Positions 40,017 to 51,613 of a stretch of 64,000 nt of DNA are shown here, in pieces. The stretch covers positions 1 through 64,000 of the forward strand of contig NZ_AVPL01000003.1 of assembly GCF_000768695.1 (NCBI RefSeq), written 5' to 3'. The stretch's first letter is position 1. Each line of letters opens with the position of its first letter. The notes under the pieces were generated by a model, which saw only the letters and a program-made list of their open reading frames with translations, made no database searches and had not been told where the DNA came from. Origin of the DNA: Knoellia aerolata DSM 18566. Lineage in GTDB: Bacteria; Actinomycetota; Actinomycetes; Actinomycetales; Dermatophilaceae. Made by a program: the position numbers and the translations under genes.

Positions 40017-40688
40017 ATGATCCAGTTGCGCACCGACGATGGACGCGTGACCGACCTCAGCCTGCACCGACACCAGGAGCGCGGCTCCACCGAGCGCGCC
40101 GCCCTCGACGCCCTCCTCGACGACGTCCTCGCGGGGACGCTGAGCACCGTCGTCGACGGGAAGCCGTGGGTGGTGCCCATGATCTTCGCCCGCGACGGGG
40201 ACCGCATCCTCCTGCACGGCTCGACCGGCGCCGGGGCGCTGCGCCACGTCGCCGCCGGTGCGCCCGCGGCCTTGGCCGTCATCGCGGTCGACGCGCTCGT
40301 CGTCGGTCCGACGACCTTCGACTCGTCCGCGAACTACCGCTCGGCGGTCGTGCACGGCCACCTCACGCCCCTTCGGGACGTGGACCGGACCATCGCCCTC
40401 GACGTGCTCTCGGAGCGGATCCTGCCCGGGCGCACGGCCGAGGTCCGCCCCATGACGCGGCAGGAGCAGTCCAGGACCCTGGCCATGGCGCTGCCCATCG
40501 CCGAGGGTGGCTTCATGGTCAAGACCCGCACCGGCACGGCGAGCGCCCCCACCGAGCCCACCGACGCCTGGCACGGCCTCGTCGAGCTGCGGACCGTCGC
40601 CCTCGAGCCCGAGCCCGCCCCCACCTCGACCGCTCAGGAGGTGCCGCGGTCGGTGAGGGACTTCGCGGGTGCGAGAGTTCTCGCGTGA
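40017..40688 (+). CDS. pyridoxamine 5'-phosphate oxidase-related flavin-binding protein
   Basis: Split-barrel FMN-binding protein of 223 aa. The family pattern appears in LDDVLAGTLSTVVDGKPWVVPMIFARDGDRILLHGSTGAG and a later SANYRSAVVHGHLTP. The role is unknown but divergence from a MocR regulator suggests a B6-related or general flavin function. A long C-terminal tail past residue 190 is Pro/Glu-rich. Its stop overlaps the next gene's GTG (GTGA). Confidence 0.82.
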   Translation: MIQLRTDDGRVTDLSLHRHQERGSTERAALDALLDDVLAGTLSTVVDGKPWVVPMIFARDGDRILLHGSTGAGALRHVAAGAPAALAVIAVDALVVGPTTFDSSANYRSAVVHGHLTPLRDVDRTIALDVLSERILPGRTAEVRPMTRQEQSRTLAMALPIAEGGFMVKTRTGTASAPTEPTDAWHGLVELRTVALEPEPAPTSTAQEVPRSVRDFAGARVLA

Positions 40689-41686
40689 CCCATGTCTCCG
40701 GAGTCGGATCCTGGCCGGGCGAGTCGACCCGGGAGGCCGTCGTCGCCGTGCGCGACCTCCTCGGCGACGCCGACGGGCTCGGGGTGCCACACCTCCCGGA
40801 GCTGCCCGCCCGCGGTCCCGGTACCGACCTCATCGGCCGGTCCGCGGCCCTGCTCGCCGACCTCTCCGTCGACCTCCAGCCCTCCGGCTGGCGCTTCACC
40901 GACCGACCCGGTCGCGACCTCGCGCGGGCCCGCTCGTTCCTGCGCCGTGACCTCGACGAGCTGGCCGAGGCCTACGACGGGTATGCCGGCCCGCTCAAGA
41001 TCCAGGTCGCCGGCCCGTGGACCCTCGCGGGCTCGATCGAGCTCAACCGCGGCGAGCGCTCCCTCTCCGACGCGGGCGCCCGCCGTGACGTCGTCGCCTC
41101 GCTCGCCGAGGGCGTCCGCCGCCACGTGCTCGAGGTGCAGCGGCTCGTCCCCGGCGCGGTGCTGACCGTCCAGCTCGACGAGCCCTCGGTGGTCGCCGTC
41201 CTGCGCGGCGACCTCCCCACCGCGTCCGGCTACGGTCGCGTGCGGCCGGTCGGCCGCGTCGAGGTGGCACGCGGCATACGCGAGGTGCGGGAGGCCCACG
41301 AGGGCGACGTCGTCCTGCACTCCTGCCACCCCGACGCCCCCGTTCAGGTGCTCGCCGCCACCGGCGCCAGCGCGCTCTCCCTCGACCTCACCGCGGCGTC
41401 GCCGCCACGCTGGGAGGCCATCGCGGCGGCCGTCGAGTCCGGTGTGGGGCTCTGGGCCGGCGTCGTGCCGGTCGCGGCGGTCACGGACTCCGCCGGTGCG
41501 GTGCGCGACGCGACGGCGCGGGTCGTCGACGGCTTCGCCCGGGTGGGACTCCCGGTCTCCTCGCTCGCCGACGTCACGATCACTCCGGCCTGCGGGATGC
41601 CCGCGCTCACACCGCAGGGGGCCGTCGGCGTTCTCCGGGTGGCCATCGACACCGCGCGCGAGCTGACGGAGAAGGAGCTGGGCTGA
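40685..41686 (+). CDS. cobalamin-independent methionine synthase-like protein, C-terminal domain only
   Basis: Protein of 333 aa resembling the catalytic barrel of MetE. Zinc-ligand segments are VVLHSCHPDA (His and Cys) and TITPACGMPALTP (Cys), and the substrate region VLTVQLDEPSVVAVL is present. It lacks the N-terminal half of MetE, so it may use a different methyl donor or corrinoid, as archaeal and short bacterial forms do. GTG 40685 overlaps the PNPOx-like stop. Such short MetE-like genes are common near mnmA and ligA in actinobacteria. Confidence 0.85.
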   Translation: MTHVSGVGSWPGESTREAVVAVRDLLGDADGLGVPHLPELPARGPGTDLIGRSAALLADLSVDLQPSGWRFTDRPGRDLARARSFLRRDLDELAEAYDGYAGPLKIQVAGPWTLAGSIELNRGERSLSDAGARRDVVASLAEGVRRHVLEVQRLVPGAVLTVQLDEPSVVAVLRGDLPTASGYGRVRPVGRVEVARGIREVREAHEGDVVLHSCHPDAPVQVLAATGASALSLDLTAASPPRWEAIAAAVESGVGLWAGVVPVAAVTDSAGAVRDATARVVDGFARVGLPVSSLADVTITPACGMPALTPQGAVGVLRVAIDTARELTEKELG

Positions 41687-42693
41687 TGTCACCCGTTCCC
41701 CGCATCCCCTGGCAGGCGAAGTACCTCGCCCTCGTCTTCATCTGGGGGTCGAGCTTCCTGCTCATGAAGGTCGGGCTCGAGTCGCTGTCGGCGGTCCAGA
41801 TCGCCGCCCTGCGGCTGGTCACCGGAGCCGTGACGATCCTCGCCCTGCTGTTCCTGCGCGGCGGGTCGCTGCCGCGGGAGCGTTGGGTGTGGGGGCACCT
41901 CGTCGTCACCGGGCTGCTGCTCGGCACCATCCCGTTCACCCTGTTCGCGCTGTCCGAGACCCGGGTGAGCTCCGCGCTCGCCGGCATCGGCAACGCGACC
42001 ACGCCCATCGCCACGGTGCTCGCGACGATGGCGTTCCTGCCCGGGGCCCGCGCGACCCGCTCGAAGGTCGTGGCCGTGGTCGTCGGGTTCGTCGGCGTCG
42101 TGACGATCATGCAGCCGTGGACGAGCGCCCGGCCCGACCTCGCCGGCTTCGGGATGGCCCTGCTCGGCGGTGCCTGCTACGGCGTCGGGTGGACCTACAA
42201 CCGGCGCTTCCTCGCCCGCGCCGACCTCGGCGGGCTGAGCCAGCCCGCGGCGACCCTGCTCATGGGGACCGTGGCCATGGTCCCGGTGACCCTCGTGTGG
42301 GGCGCGGTCCAGCCCGGGGGGCTCGCGTCGATCTGGGCCTACGACCGGGCCCGGCTCGGCACGTCGCAGATCGAGGCCGGGAGCGCCGGTGGCGGCTGGG
42401 TCTGGCTGCCGCTGCTGTGCATCCTCGCGCTCGGGGTGGTCGGCACCGGCGCGGCCTACATCCTCCAGTTCGACGTCGTCCGTGGCGCCGGACCCATCAT
42501 CGGCTCGACGATCACCTACCTCATCCCCATCGTCTCGGTGCTCCTCGGCGTCCTCGTCCTCGGGGAGGCGCTCGGACTGTTCGAGGTCGTCGGCTTCGTC
42601 ATCGTCCTGGCCGCGGCCGCCGTGATCAACGCCCCGTCGCGGCGGCTGGCCGCACCGGCTCCCGAGGCGGCGCCGGCGGTGCCTCGCACCTGA
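41686..42693 (+). CDS. EamA/DMT-family transporter
   Basis: Membrane protein of 335 aa with about ten hydrophobic segments in two EamA repeats. Landmarks are YLALVFIWGSSFLLMKVGLE at the start and TYLIPIVSVLLGVLVLGEAL near the end. Members export metabolites such as amino acids. ATG 41686 overlaps the preceding stop by one base, so it is co-translated with the MetE-like gene and may export a related compound (speculative). Confidence 0.88.
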   Translation: MSPVPRIPWQAKYLALVFIWGSSFLLMKVGLESLSAVQIAALRLVTGAVTILALLFLRGGSLPRERWVWGHLVVTGLLLGTIPFTLFALSETRVSSALAGIGNATTPIATVLATMAFLPGARATRSKVVAVVVGFVGVVTIMQPWTSARPDLAGFGMALLGGACYGVGWTYNRRFLARADLGGLSQPAATLLMGTVAMVPVTLVWGAVQPGGLASIWAYDRARLGTSQIEAGSAGGGWVWLPLLCILALGVVGTGAAYILQFDVVRGAGPIIGSTITYLIPIVSVLLGVLVLGEALGLFEVVGFVIVLAAAAVINAPSRRLAAPAPEAAPAVPRT

Positions 42694-42711
42694 CGCCGCC
42701 CGCCGCGTGCG

Positions 42712-42763
42712 GTGTCGGCTATCCGGGGTCCTCCACCTCGCCGTGGCCCCGGATCCCCGACAC
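42712..42763. terminator. bidirectional hairpin between EamA and fadD
   Basis: Arms GTGTCGG (42712-42718) with CCGACAC (42757-42763), and CCGGGG (42723-42728) with CCCCGG (42747-42752), separated by 4-nt internal loops and an 18-nt hairpin loop. It lies in the convergent gap (42694-42795), suiting a shared terminator. There is no T tract. Confidence 0.5.
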
Positions 42764-42795
42764 CCGGCGCGTTCCGGGACGGTCGGGGACGGGCG

Positions 42796-44307
42796 TCAGC
42801 CCGCTGCCGGGGGTCGCACCTCGCGGCGCAGGATCTTGCCGGTGGGGCCCTTGGGGAGCTCGTCGAGCAGCCACACCGTGCGGGGGTACTTGTAGGCGGC
42901 GATGCGCTCCTTCGTGAACTCGATGATGTCCTCGGCCGTGGCCGTCGACCCCTCGCGCAGCGCCACGCCGGCGCCCACCTGCTCGCCGTAGAGCTCGTCG
43001 GGGACGGCCACGACGGCCACCTCGAGGACGTCGGGGTGCTGGTAGATGACCTCCTCGACCTCGCGCGGGTACACGTTCATGCCGCCACGCAGGATCATGT
43101 CCTTCTTGCGGTCGACGATCGTGTAGTAGCCCTCCTCGTCGCGGGTGGCCATGTCGCCGGTGCGGAACCACCCGTCGGGGATCGCCTCCGCCGTCGCCTC
43201 CGGGTTCTGCCAGTAGCCCTTCATGACGTTGTCGCCGCGGATGGCGATCTCGCCGACGGTGCCGTCCGGGACCTCCTTGCCGTCCTCGTCGATGACGCGC
43301 ATCTCGCATCCGGGGATGGCCAGACCGATGGTGCCCGGCTTGCGCTCGCGGGTGGGCATGTTGAAGGACGCGACCGGTGAGGTCTCGGACAGGCCGTAGC
43401 CCTCGAGGATGACGCACCCGAACTTCTCCTCGAACGCCTTCATCACCTCGAGCGGCATGGCCGACCCACCCGAGGCGCAGGTGCGCAGCGACGACGCGTC
43501 GAGGCTGTCGGCGTCCGGGTGGTTGAGGATCGCGGCATACATCGTCGGCACCCCCTGCATGATCGTCACCTTCTCGTCGCCGATGACCTTGATCGCGGCG
43601 GCCGGGTCGAACCTGGGGATGAGCGCGAGCGAGGCGCCGACCCGCACGGCGGCGTTGAGCCCGACGACCAGTCCGAAGACGTGGAAGAGCGGCAGGCAGC
43701 CCATGATGACGTCGTCCGGGGTGACCTCCTGGATGTCCTCGGCGCAGCGCTTCGCGTTGAGGTTGACGTTGTCGTGGGTGAGCTCGGCACCCTTCGGGCG
43801 GCCGGTCGTGCCCGAGGTGTAGAGGATGATCGCGGTGTCGTCGCCCTCGCGCTCGGTGGGCTCGGCGATGGGTTCGCCCCCGTCGAAGCTGCCCTCGACC
43901 GGACCCATGGGCCCGCACTCGACGATCCGTGTCCCCGAGTTCTCGGCGCCCTTGGTGGCCTCGCTGACGAAGTCGGGCCAGACGAAGGCGACCTTGGCGC
44001 CCGAGTTGGTGAAGAAGAAGTCGATCTCCCCGGCCTTGAGCAGCGGGTTCATCGGGACGACGACGCCGCCCGCGAGCAGCGTCCCGAAGAACGCGACGGG
44101 GAACGCGGGGACGTTGGGGAGGATGAGCGCGACGCGGTCACCCGGCTCGATCCCGTTGGCGCGCAGGGCTCCGGCGAGCTTGGCCGCCATGCCGTGGAGC
44201 TGCTGGTAGGTGATGTCCTGCCCGGCCACCTTGAGCGCCGGGCGGTCCGGCATCGACGTGGCGGTGCGGACGAGGTTCGAGGCGAGGTTGGACTCTGCGC
44301 TGCCCAT
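42796..44307 (-). CDS. long-chain fatty-acid--CoA ligase
   Basis: Acyl-CoA synthetase of 503 aa. The AMP-binding loop AIILYTSGTTGRPKGAELTH, the acyl-adenylate motif EGYGLSETSPVASFNMPTR and the C-terminal GPTGKILRREV with catalytic lysine are present. It activates fatty acids for beta-oxidation. A ribosome site (aaggag on the minus strand) precedes ATG 44307, so it has a leader mRNA. It is divergent from the DinB gene. Confidence 0.92.
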   Translation of the reverse strand: MGSAESNLASNLVRTATSMPDRPALKVAGQDITYQQLHGMAAKLAGALRANGIEPGDRVALILPNVPAFPVAFFGTLLAGGVVVPMNPLLKAGEIDFFFTNSGAKVAFVWPDFVSEATKGAENSGTRIVECGPMGPVEGSFDGGEPIAEPTEREGDDTAIILYTSGTTGRPKGAELTHDNVNLNAKRCAEDIQEVTPDDVIMGCLPLFHVFGLVVGLNAAVRVGASLALIPRFDPAAAIKVIGDEKVTIMQGVPTMYAAILNHPDADSLDASSLRTCASGGSAMPLEVMKAFEEKFGCVILEGYGLSETSPVASFNMPTRERKPGTIGLAIPGCEMRVIDEDGKEVPDGTVGEIAIRGDNVMKGYWQNPEATAEAIPDGWFRTGDMATRDEEGYYTIVDRKKDMILRGGMNVYPREVEEVIYQHPDVLEVAVVAVPDELYGEQVGAGVALREGSTATAEDIIEFTKERIAAYKYPRTVWLLDELPKGPTGKILRREVRPPAAG

Positions 44308-44399
44308 GGTGACTGGCTCCTTTGCCGTGGCGGGGTCGCCGCCATTCTGGTCCGTGGGACGGCTCCGTGGGGGGCGGTCACCCTGAAAGACTCCTGTAC

Positions 44400-44864
44400 G
44401 TGCTCACCATCGACTCCTACCTCACCTTCTGCGACGAGGCCCTCGATGCGTATGCCGGCATCGTGCGTCAGCTCGGTGACCCTCTCGTCAACGCGACGGT
44501 CCCGGGCGTCGAGGGGTCCAACTCGGCGTTCGCCCTCGTCTCGCACGTCGTCGGCGTCATGGGCCGGTGGGGCCGCACGGTCAACCGTGGGATCGTCGTC
44601 CCCCGCGACCGGGACGAGGAGTTCACGGCGACCGGGACCGTCGACGCGGCGCTCGCGCTCCTGGACTTCGGCCGCGCCCGGCTGCACGAGGATGCCCTCG
44701 CGGCCGTCGTCGACGCGCCGCCCGCCAACCCGCCGGCCGGGCGCGACGACGGGTACGCCACGCAGGGCGAGGTCCTCATGCACGTCCACCAGGAGCTCGT
44801 CCAGCACCTCGGTCAGCTCGAGGTCACCCGCGACGTCCTCCTTGCCGCCGCGCGCCAGGACTGA
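44400..44864 (+). CDS. DinB/DUF664-like protein
   Basis: Four-helix protein of 154 aa of the DinB/YfiT group. Metal-binding histidines are likely in SHVVGVMG near residue 45 and VLMHVHQELVQHLGQLEVTR near residue 130. In actinobacteria related proteins are often mycothiol-dependent. GTG 44400 follows AAGACT (44387-44392) by seven bases; an upstream frame to 44322 lacks the family's N-terminus. Confidence 0.78.
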   Translation: MLTIDSYLTFCDEALDAYAGIVRQLGDPLVNATVPGVEGSNSAFALVSHVVGVMGRWGRTVNRGIVVPRDRDEEFTATGTVDAALALLDFGRARLHEDALAAVVDAPPANPPAGRDDGYATQGEVLMHVHQELVQHLGQLEVTRDVLLAAARQD

Positions 44865-44885
44865 TCCGCCCTAGGATCGACGATC

Positions 44886-46378
44886 ATGACGAGGATGTCG
44901 CCCGCGGCGGCCACGACGGCCTTCCTGACCGTCAACGGGGTGAGCGTGCCCCTCGGGGACTCCGCCACCCCGCACACGACGACGCTCGACTGGCTGCGCG
45001 ACCGGGGTCTCACCGGCAGCAAGGAGGGCTGCGCCGAGGGGGAGTGCGGCGCCTGCGCGGTCATGGTGGCCCGGGCCGGCACCGACGGGACCGCGACCGA
45101 GTGGGTGGCCGTGAACTCCTGCCTCGTGCCCGTCGCTGCCCTGGACGGTCAGGAGGTCGTCACGGTCGAAGGGCTCGGCGCCCCCGACCGGCTGCACCCC
45201 GTGCAGCAGGAGCTCGCCGACCGCGGAGGGTCGCAGTGCGGCTACTGCACCCCGGGCTTCGTCTGCTCGATGGCGGCGGAGTTCTACCGGGCCGGCCGCA
45301 CGGCCGCCGGGCCGGAGCACGCGTCCGAGCCGGACGTCACTGCCGACCACGAGCACGGCCCGAACGGGTTCGACCTGGCCGCACTGTCGGGCAACCTGTG
45401 CCGGTGCACGGGGTACCGGCCCATCCGCGACGCGGCATACGCCCTCGGCCTGCCGGAGGAGTCCGACCCCTTCGCGAAGCGGCGCCTCTCCGCCCCGACC
45501 CCGGCACGGCCCACCCGGCTCGTGGCCGACGGTGCCGAGTTCGTGCGCCCGTCCACCCTCGCGGAGACGGTGCAGCTCCTCGCCGACCACCCCGACGCGG
45601 TGGTCCTGGCCGGCTCCACCGACGTCGGCGTGGAGCTCAACCTCAAGGGGTCCCGCCCCCCGCTGCTCGTCGCCGTCGACCGGCTGCCCGAGCTGCGCGA
45701 CCTCCGGGTCGCCGACGACGAGGTCCGGATCGGCGCCGCCCTCACCCTCACCGAGATCGAGCGGGGGCTGGGCGGGCGGGTGCCGCTCCTCGCGCGGCTG
45801 TTCCCCCAGTTCGCCTCCCCCCTCATCCGCAACGGCGCCACGCTCGGCGGCAACGTGGGCACCGCGTCGCCGATCGGCGACTGCGCGCCGGCGCTGCTGG
45901 CGCTCGACGCCTCTCTCGTGCTGTCCGGCCCGGGCGGCGAGCGCGTCGTGGCGCTGGCCGACTACTTCACCGGCTACCGCGAGAGCATCCGGCAACCCGG
46001 CGAGCTCATCCGCGAGGTCCGGGTCCCCCTGCCCCTCTCCGCGCTCGTCGCCTTCCACAAGGTCGCCAAACGGCGCTTCGACGACATCTCCAGCGTCGCC
46101 GTCGCCTTCGCCCTCGACGTCGTGGACGGCACCGTGACCCGGGCGAGGATTGGTCTCGGCGGTGTCGCGGCGACGCCGATCCGCGCTCTGCGCACCGAGG
46201 CGGCGCTCGAGGGCGCTCGCTGGACGCCCGAGACCGTGACCGCGGCCGCGAGCGTCCTTGCGACAGAGGGCACACCGCTGTCCGACCACCGGGCCAGCGA
46301 CCGCTACCGCAGCGCCATGCTCGGCCAGTCGCTCCACAGGCTGTACGCCGAGCAGGGCACCATCTCGCGGGTCGCGCC

Positions 46379-46382
<4 letters not shown>
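44886..46382 (+). CDS. xdhA: xanthine dehydrogenase, small (FeS/FAD) subunit
   Basis: 498 aa. An N-terminal 2Fe-2S domain (CAEGECGACAVM, about residue 44) and an all-helical 2Fe-2S domain (GGSQCGYCTPGFVCSM and NLCRCTGYRPI) precede the FAD domain (VVLAGSTDVGVEL, IRNGATLGGNVGTASPIGDC). Transfers electrons from the molybdenum centre to NAD or another acceptor in purine oxidation. Leaderless-type TAGGAT lies eight bases before the ATG. The XdhA/XdhB/XdhC assignment rests on gene order as well as motifs. Confidence 0.93.
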
Positions 46383-48817
<2,435 letters not shown>

Positions 48818-48820
48818 GCC

Positions 48821-49684
48821 GTGCGCTGGCTGCGAGCCGTCGAGCGGCTCCGCACGGACGGGGAACCAGGGGTGCTGGTGACCCTGACGGAGGTGCGGGG
48901 CCACGCACCTCGCGAGGCGGGCGCCAAGATGGTCGTGGGTCGGACGGGGACCTGGGACACGATCGGAGGGGGCAACCTCGAGGCCGCCGCCGTCGAACGG
49001 TCCCGGCAGATGCTCGACGAGGGACGCGCGACCCCGGAGACCTTCACGTCGTCGCTGTCCGACAAGGCACCGTTCCAGCACGGCATGCAGTGCTGCGGCG
49101 GGGAGGTGAGCGTGCTCCTCGAGCCGCTTCCGGTGGCACCGGTCGTCGCCATTTTCGGCATGGGCCACGTCGGCCACGAGCTCGCCCGCATCCTGGCCCG
49201 TCACGACCTCGACCTGCACCTCGTCGACACCCGGCCCGAGGCCCTGCGCGAGGACGTGCTCGCCCCTCTCGCCGATGCCGACGCGCGGGTTCACCCCCAC
49301 CCCGTCCCGGTCCTGCCCGAGCTCGTCCTCGGGGAGCTCCCCTCGGGTACGCACGTGCTCGTCATGACGCACGACCACGCCGAGGACGCGGCGATCCTCG
49401 ACGCGGCCCTGCGCACCGACGGTCTCGCCTCCGTCGGGCTCATCGGCTCCAGCGCCAAGTGGGCGCGGCTGCGGCGCCGGCTCCTCACGGAGGGAGGCCT
49501 CGCCGAGAGCGACGTCGCGCGGGTCACCACCCCGATCGGGCTCCCACAGCTCGCCGGCAAGGACCCGGCGACGATCGCGGTGGGCGTGGCCGCCGACCTG
49601 CTCATCCGGTTCACGGCCGCGTCGTCGGGGCCCTCTCGGGAGGGCGAGAGCCCGGCAGACGGGAGAACCACGGCAGATGTCTAG
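48821..49684 (+). CDS. xdhC: xanthine dehydrogenase accessory protein XdhC
   Basis: 287 aa. Binds and sulfurates the molybdenum cofactor and inserts it in XdhB. N-terminal GEPGVLVTLTEVRGHAPREA and KAPFQHGMQCCGGEVSVLLE are the XdhC domain with its paired cysteines; the C-terminal Rossmann region has VAIFGMGHVGHELA and SVGLIGSSAKWARLRRRL. GTG 48821 is three bases after the xdhB stop, completing an xdhABC operon. No guanine deaminase or urate genes are adjacent. Confidence 0.92.
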   Translation: MRWLRAVERLRTDGEPGVLVTLTEVRGHAPREAGAKMVVGRTGTWDTIGGGNLEAAAVERSRQMLDEGRATPETFTSSLSDKAPFQHGMQCCGGEVSVLLEPLPVAPVVAIFGMGHVGHELARILARHDLDLHLVDTRPEALREDVLAPLADADARVHPHPVPVLPELVLGELPSGTHVLVMTHDHAEDAAILDAALRTDGLASVGLIGSSAKWARLRRRLLTEGGLAESDVARVTTPIGLPQLAGKDPATIAVGVAADLLIRFTAASSGPSREGESPADGRTTADV

Positions 49685-49717
49685 GGTTTGTCCAAGGTGT
49701 GGCCCTATCATGGGAGG

Positions 49718-51613
49718 GTGAACCACACCCTTGCCACGCCGACGATGGGGATGCTCGATGCGGTCCGGACCGCACCCTCGCTCCTGGCGGCGATCGACTT
49801 CATCGACCCGCTCGTGGCCTCCGTGCGCGACGACGGCGACGCGGCGACGGCGACCCTGCGCGATGCCATCGACGACGACACCGACCAGCTGACGGCGATC
49901 GCGGCGGTGCACGCAGCCGCAGCCGGGGGAGTTGACCTGGCTGGGGCGCTCGTGGTGCCGCTGCTGACCTCCCGGATGCCCTTCCTCCGCGAGCACGCGG
50001 CATGGGCACTGCGCCTGTCCACGCCGATGGCGGCGGCCGTCGCCCCGCTGCGCGCGGCGATGGAGGACGGCGGTTTCGTCGGGATGCTCGCCGAGGCCAC
50101 GCTCGAGACGTGGGGACTGCCCGAGCCCGAGGCCGACGACGTCGTGAGTCCTCCTCGAGCGCGTCGCACCGACTCGGGCCGGGACGGCCTGACGGTCGCC
50201 CAGCTCTTCCTCCACGCCGACATCGACGGGAGCCTGCGCAACGCCGGGAAGGGCGACACGGGCGGGATCGCGACCCTGCTCGTCCACCTCGGGGACGCCC
50301 TCGTCGCGGAGCCCGGCGTCTCGCGGGTGCTGACGCTGTCGCGCAGCCACCACCAGGGTGAGCGGAGCCCCGACGACGCAGGGGCTCCCGGTCACCACTA
50401 CCTCGGCGTTCCCCTGCCTGGCCCGGCGCTGCCGTCCGCCGACACCTGGCCCCTGCGGCTCGGGATCCGGCGCGGTCTCCGGCGAGCGCTCGTCGCGGCT
50501 GCGCCGGTCGACGTCCTGCACCTGCGGATGGCGGACGTGGGCTCGTGGGCGGCGTCCGAGGTGGCCCACGAGCTGGGCATCCCCACGGTGCTGACCCTGG
50601 CTCCGGACCCGCACGCGCTCATCGCCGCACGCGAGGCCTCCGGCGCGCTCACCCGGGCCACCTTCGGCGCGGCGGACCAGACGGAGCACCTCGTCTTCCG
50701 GGTGCGGCTCCTGCGCGACCTCGCGGACCAGGCGGCCCATCTCGTCGCCTTCCCCCGGCCACGGCTAGACCGCGACCTGCGCGAGCTCCTCCACCTCGAC
50801 CCGGACGCGGGCGACCGGTCGCTCACGGTGGTCCCCGAGGGCATCGACCTCGCGCCGCTCGACCGCGCGGTCCGTGAGGTGGCGGACGCCGCTCGAGGTG
50901 ATGCCGTCCCGGTGGCCACGGGTCGGGCACTCGCCGAGCTGGACGCACTGCTCGCGACCCTTCCCCCGGAACGCCGGCACCTGCCGCTCGCGATCACGGT
51001 CGGGCGGCTGCACCGGGTCAAGGGCATGGCCACCCTCGTGGAGGCGTGGGCGTCCGATCCTGCATCCGTCGAGGGCTGCAACCTGCTCGTCGTCGGAGGT
51101 GACCTGGACGACCCGACCACCGACGAGGCGGAGGAGCTCGCCCGCATCTGCGCGTCGGTCGCCCGCGTCGACGCCGCCGACCGTGGCCTGCTGCTGGCCG
51201 GTCACCGCCCGAACGGCGTGGTCGCCACCTGGCTGGCGGCGGTGCGGCTGGGACGGCCCGGGCTGAGCGCGCCGGGTGGGGTGTACGTCTCCGCCAGCCT
51301 CAAGGAGGAGTTCGGCATCGCCATCCTCGAGGCGATGGCCTCGGGGCTCGTCGTCGTCACCCCCCGGGAGGGCGGGCCGGCGACGTATGTCGAGCAGGGG
51401 GTGACCGGCCTGCTCGTCGACACGACCTCACCGACCGCCCTCGCGGGTGCGGTGGTCTCCGCGCTCGAGCTGGCTGCCGCTCCGGACGCCGCGGCACGCG
51501 CAGACCACGTCCGGAACCGGGTGGCCGAGGAGTTCGGCGTTGCCACGATGGCCTCGTCCCTCGCCGCGATCTACTCGGAGGTCTCCCGTGACGCTGCTCG
51601 TCATCAGCCCTGA
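49718..51613 (+). CDS. GT4-family glycosyltransferase with N-terminal helical repeats
   Basis: Protein of 631 aa. Residues ~1-145 are an alpha-helical region with HEAT-like spacing (LTSRMPFLREHAAWALRLST); the glycosyltransferase region starts near QLFLHADIDGSLRNAGKGDT and GGIATLLVHLGDAL and ends with the GT4 signature SASLKEEFGIAILEAMASGL (E-x7-E). Acceptor and donor unknown. GTG 49718 follows TATCAT (49706-49711) by six bases. It overlaps the next glycosyltransferase gene by 26 bases. The helical N-terminal extension is unusual for GT4 enzymes. Confidence 0.82.
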   Translation: MNHTLATPTMGMLDAVRTAPSLLAAIDFIDPLVASVRDDGDAATATLRDAIDDDTDQLTAIAAVHAAAAGGVDLAGALVVPLLTSRMPFLREHAAWALRLSTPMAAAVAPLRAAMEDGGFVGMLAEATLETWGLPEPEADDVVSPPRARRTDSGRDGLTVAQLFLHADIDGSLRNAGKGDTGGIATLLVHLGDALVAEPGVSRVLTLSRSHHQGERSPDDAGAPGHHYLGVPLPGPALPSADTWPLRLGIRRGLRRALVAAAPVDVLHLRMADVGSWAASEVAHELGIPTVLTLAPDPHALIAAREASGALTRATFGAADQTEHLVFRVRLLRDLADQAAHLVAFPRPRLDRDLRELLHLDPDAGDRSLTVVPEGIDLAPLDRAVREVADAARGDAVPVATGRALAELDALLATLPPERRHLPLAITVGRLHRVKGMATLVEAWASDPASVEGCNLLVVGGDLDDPTTDEAEELARICASVARVDAADRGLLLAGHRPNGVVATWLAAVRLGRPGLSAPGGVYVSASLKEEFGIAILEAMASGLVVVTPREGGPATYVEQGVTGLLVDTTSPTALAGAVVSALELAAAPDAAARADHVRNRVAEEFGVATMASSLAAIYSEVSRDAARHQP

